From the NCBI GenBank assembly GCA_030159075.1, contig BROG01000044.1, positions 995,001-1,059,000 on the forward strand: 64,000 nt of DNA, read 5' to 3'. The translations under genes were made by a program, and so were the position numbers. A model generated the notes under the pieces. It had not been told where the DNA came from. It saw nothing but the letters and a program-made list of their open reading frames with translations, and ran no database searches. Below are positions 62,026-64,000 of the stretch, one piece after another; within the stretch, counting starts at the first letter, position 1, and every line of letters begins with the position of its first letter. The stretch comes from Atrina japonica. Taxonomy: Eukaryota; Mollusca; Bivalvia; Pterioida; Pinnidae.

Positions 62026-62292
62026 TTATTTGGGAACATTTCTTATTACAAATTTGATCATTACGGTCATGCTACATTTTAAGAGTTTTTTTTCTCCAAA
62101 ATAACACCAATAATGAATATGTAAGCATCTTTTGTTGCCAGGACAATATACACCTTTACTTTGACAAGCCAATGTATTGTTTCCTCGACAAGTTACGTTT
62201 TCCTTTGACAGAATCGCACATAATTTAATAATCAAATAGAAATTACATATACCAAAGTATAAATCTTCAGGATGTCCAGTATACATATACAA
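62026..62292 (-). pseudogene. Cys-rich 88-codon frame partly inside a dispersed repeat
   Basis: The minus-strand frame has regularly spaced cysteines in the middle (CRGNNTLACQSKGVYCPG, then two further Cys within 15 residues). Its first 20 or so residues fall in sequence homologous to 61510-61570, where the same register is broken by a stop. It could be the remnant of a coding element or chance. No domain is recognised, there is no signal peptide, and no promoter or splice context was seen. Confidence 0.25.
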
Positions 62293-62380
62293 ATCTAGTG
62301 AATATTAGACAAACACGGACCTCTGGAAATCCAGAGGTGGGATCAGGTGTCATGGAGAAATAAGCATCACCTGTCATGTA
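62200..62380 (+). mobile_element. Dispersed AGTAAGCATCCCC repeat, copy 2 (inverted to copy 1)
   Basis: Plus strand: ACACGGACCTCTGG, AGAGGTGGGATCAGGTGTCA, AATAAGCATCACCTGTC. The minus-strand continuation GATTTGTATATGTATACTGG and GATTTATACTTTGGTATATG matches copy 1, making an inverted pair about 600 bp apart. Confidence 0.72.
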
Positions 62381-62499
62381 ACAAAGTCACAGACTATCAG
62401 ATAAAACAACACCACAGTTTTGTTTTATATTTTGTGCTGTACTGTTAGAAATACAGACATATTCAAATAATGAAAGATACACAGAATGTCAGAGTCAAC

Positions 62500-63360
62500 T
62501 GTCCTGTACAGAAATACCTCACTGAGTTCGATACTTTTACAATGTTTATAAAATTATATATCACGTACAGTATTATCCCAATCAAATATATGAAATAAAA
62601 ATCCAACATACCGACATCATGTGTAGCAATATGTGACCGATGTGCGAAATATAAATGCCATCGGACGTATTATGTACAGTAATATCTCAGGTCGATATAT
62701 GAACGGGCACGAATCTCAACAGACATATCATGTACAGCATAATCTCAGTCCATAACATGAAGTACAATCTCAACGGATTTAGACTAACATGTACGGTTAT
62801 ATCTCAGTCCGATATATGAAATAATAATCCTAAAATACTGATATCATGTGCAGTACAATATTAGTCCATTATATGAAATAATAATTTCAACAGACTGGTA
62901 TCATGTGCAGAACTATCTCAGTCCATTATATGAAATGATAATTCCAATAGACTGGTATCATGTGCAATACTATCTCAGTCCATTATACGAAATAATAATT
63001 CTAACAGACTGGTATCATGTGCAATACTATCTCAGTCCATTATATGAAATAATAATTCTAACAGACTGGTATCATGTGTAGTACTATTTCAGTCCATTAT
63101 ATGAAGTAATAATTCCAATAGACTAGTATCATGTGCAGTACTATCTCAGTCCATTATATGAAATAATAATTCAAATAGACTGGTATCATGTGCAGTACTA
63201 TTTCAGTCCATTATATGAAGTAATAATTCCAACAGACTGGTATCATGTGCAAAACTATCTCAGTCCATTATATGAAATAATAATTCCGATAGACTGGTAT
63301 CATGTGAAGTACTATCTCAGTCCGATATATGGAATATAAATATCATCAGACGTATCAAGT
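62500..63360. repeat. 57-bp minisatellite, about 9 good and several decayed copies
   Basis: Unit CAGTACTATCTCAGTCCATT, ATATGAAATAATAATTCCAA, CAGACTGGTATCATGTG. 57 is divisible by three, so frames with a 19-residue period (ending in DWYHV) stay open; these are not genes. Decayed units are also seen on both sides, including 63740-63880. Confidence 0.94.
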
Positions 63361-63399
63361 GCATTACTATCTTAGTCCGTCACGTGAAGCATAAATCTC

Positions 63400-63740
63400 A
63401 CGCGAGTCCAGAGTCAAGTATACAAATCTGGACCCGGTTGCACAAAACATTGTTAAATTTAACATACAGTTAGCCCATTGGTTTAACATTGGTTAACTTC
63501 ACGTTAAATTTAACAACCTGGACTTAGTTGCATTTATATTTATACGTTATATTTATATTTATACGTTATATTTAACGTGACGTTAACCAATGTTAAACAA
63601 ATGGGCTAACTGTTCGTTAAACTTAATGATGCATTTTGCAACCGGGTCCTGGTGAACATTGTACAAACACTGTCTTCTGAAAACCCCGAGGTTGGATCAG
63701 GTACCATGGAGGAGTAAGCATCCCCGTTGACCGGTCTCCC
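63400..63740 (+). mobile_element. Dispersed AGTAAGCATCCCC repeat, copy 3, interrupted
   Basis: CCCCGAGGTTGGATCAGGTA, CCATGGAGGAGTAAGCATCC and CCGTTGACCGGTC at 63683-63735. The part homologous to GATTTGTATxxxTGxCTGGAC lies at 63408-63430 (reverse strand), separated from the rest by a foldback MITE. Confidence 0.7.
63431..63648. mobile_element. 218-bp foldback MITE, GACCCGGTTGCA ends
   Basis: Perfect 12-bp ends GACCCGGTTGCA and TGCAACCGGGTC, with the inversion continuing through most of the element (GTTAGCCCATTGGTTTAAC against GTTAAACAAATGGGCTAAC). The centre is a direct repeat of TTTATATTTATACGT. CTG flanks both ends (63428-63430 and 63649-63651). No coding capacity. Confidence 0.92.
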
Positions 63741-64000
63741 AGTCATGTGAAGTATAAATCCGACGGAACGCATCATGCGCAGTGATATTTCAGTTCGTTA
63801 TATGGAATATAAATATCACCGGGGGCATAATGTGTAGTAATATCTCAGTCTGATATACAAAATAAGCATGTTAATGAACCTATCGTGTACAGAAATAACT
63901 TTCGACTAACCTATCGTAAAATCCATATAACCTGGTGGGGTGGAGTCTTGTGAACCCTTTCTCCACCCGGATGAGTTTATATTTTAGGTAATAAAGCTTA
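63741..64000. other. Decayed 57-bp units and unique DNA
   Basis: ATATTTCAGTTCGTTATATG and ATATCTCAGTCTGATATAC are relatives of the minisatellite unit. The final 100 bp are unrecognised. Confidence 0.5.

Noticed and set aside
62848..63339. Frames with repeated DWYHV peptides
   Set aside because: 57-bp tandem units read in one frame; no start, splice or domain context, and the peptide follows the array's decay.

Overview
The window looks like AT-rich, largely non-coding nuclear DNA of a marine lophotrochozoan, most likely a bivalve mollusc. The evidence is indirect: dense ACATGTA-type motifs, many private minisatellites, long GT/CT/TA microsatellites, two tRNA-derived SINE families and many short inverted-repeat DNA transposons, with almost no coding sequence. 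Nearly all long open frames read through tandem repeats or transposon copies.

Only one protein gene can be supported. A plus-strand gene at about 54.76-57.73 kb has a TATA box, an initiator, an ATG-free 5' exon ending in a strong splice donor, a 1.64 kb intron, and a second exon holding a 125-codon frame with a poly(A) signal downstream. The product is a small, very basic, mostly helical protein that I do not recognise. A perfect palindromic bZIP site (PAR/NFIL3/C-EBP type) lies about 60 bp upstream of the predicted start. To its left, 52.25-53.5 kb is richer in CpG and carries a possible minus-strand first exon, so the 52-55 kb interval may be a divergent promoter region. The left 52 kb could then be an intron or intergenic DNA.

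Layout: 0-1.4 kb, 41-bp minisatellite; 2.9-3.7 kb, 59-bp minisatellite; 5.9-8.5 kb, DNA-transposon fragments and a SINE split by an insertion; 9.2-10.8 kb, TTAA-ended MITE, minisatellite, and an inverted-repeat element inside a 17-bp array; 16.9-18.3 kb, several degenerate minisatellites; 19-19.2 kb, second SINE family; 21.2-22.1, 23.8-24.9, 26.4-27.3, 28.2-29.1, 31.1-33.0 and 34.5-35.4 kb, large minisatellites; 36.7-43.9 kb, a cluster of TA-flanked elements ending TACAGTGG (one a 1.75 kb foldback with a nested repeat) and a hAT-type MITE with a perfect 8-bp duplication; 44.6-51.1 kb, truncated SINE, nested MITE, and a minisatellite split by a 1.4 kb insertion; 53.5-53.9 kb, long GT and CT tracts; 54.8-57.7 kb, the gene; 58.0-60.5 kb, two hammerhead-ribozyme-like motifs in related repeat copies; 61.4-63.8 kb, three copies of another dispersed repeat, a 57-bp minisatellite and a foldback MITE.

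The most interesting signals are the two hammerhead-like motifs at 58.1 and 60.5 kb and the unidentified 125-residue gene. Several transposon insertions can be proven internally, because the empty site is readable from neighbouring tandem units or paralogous copies.
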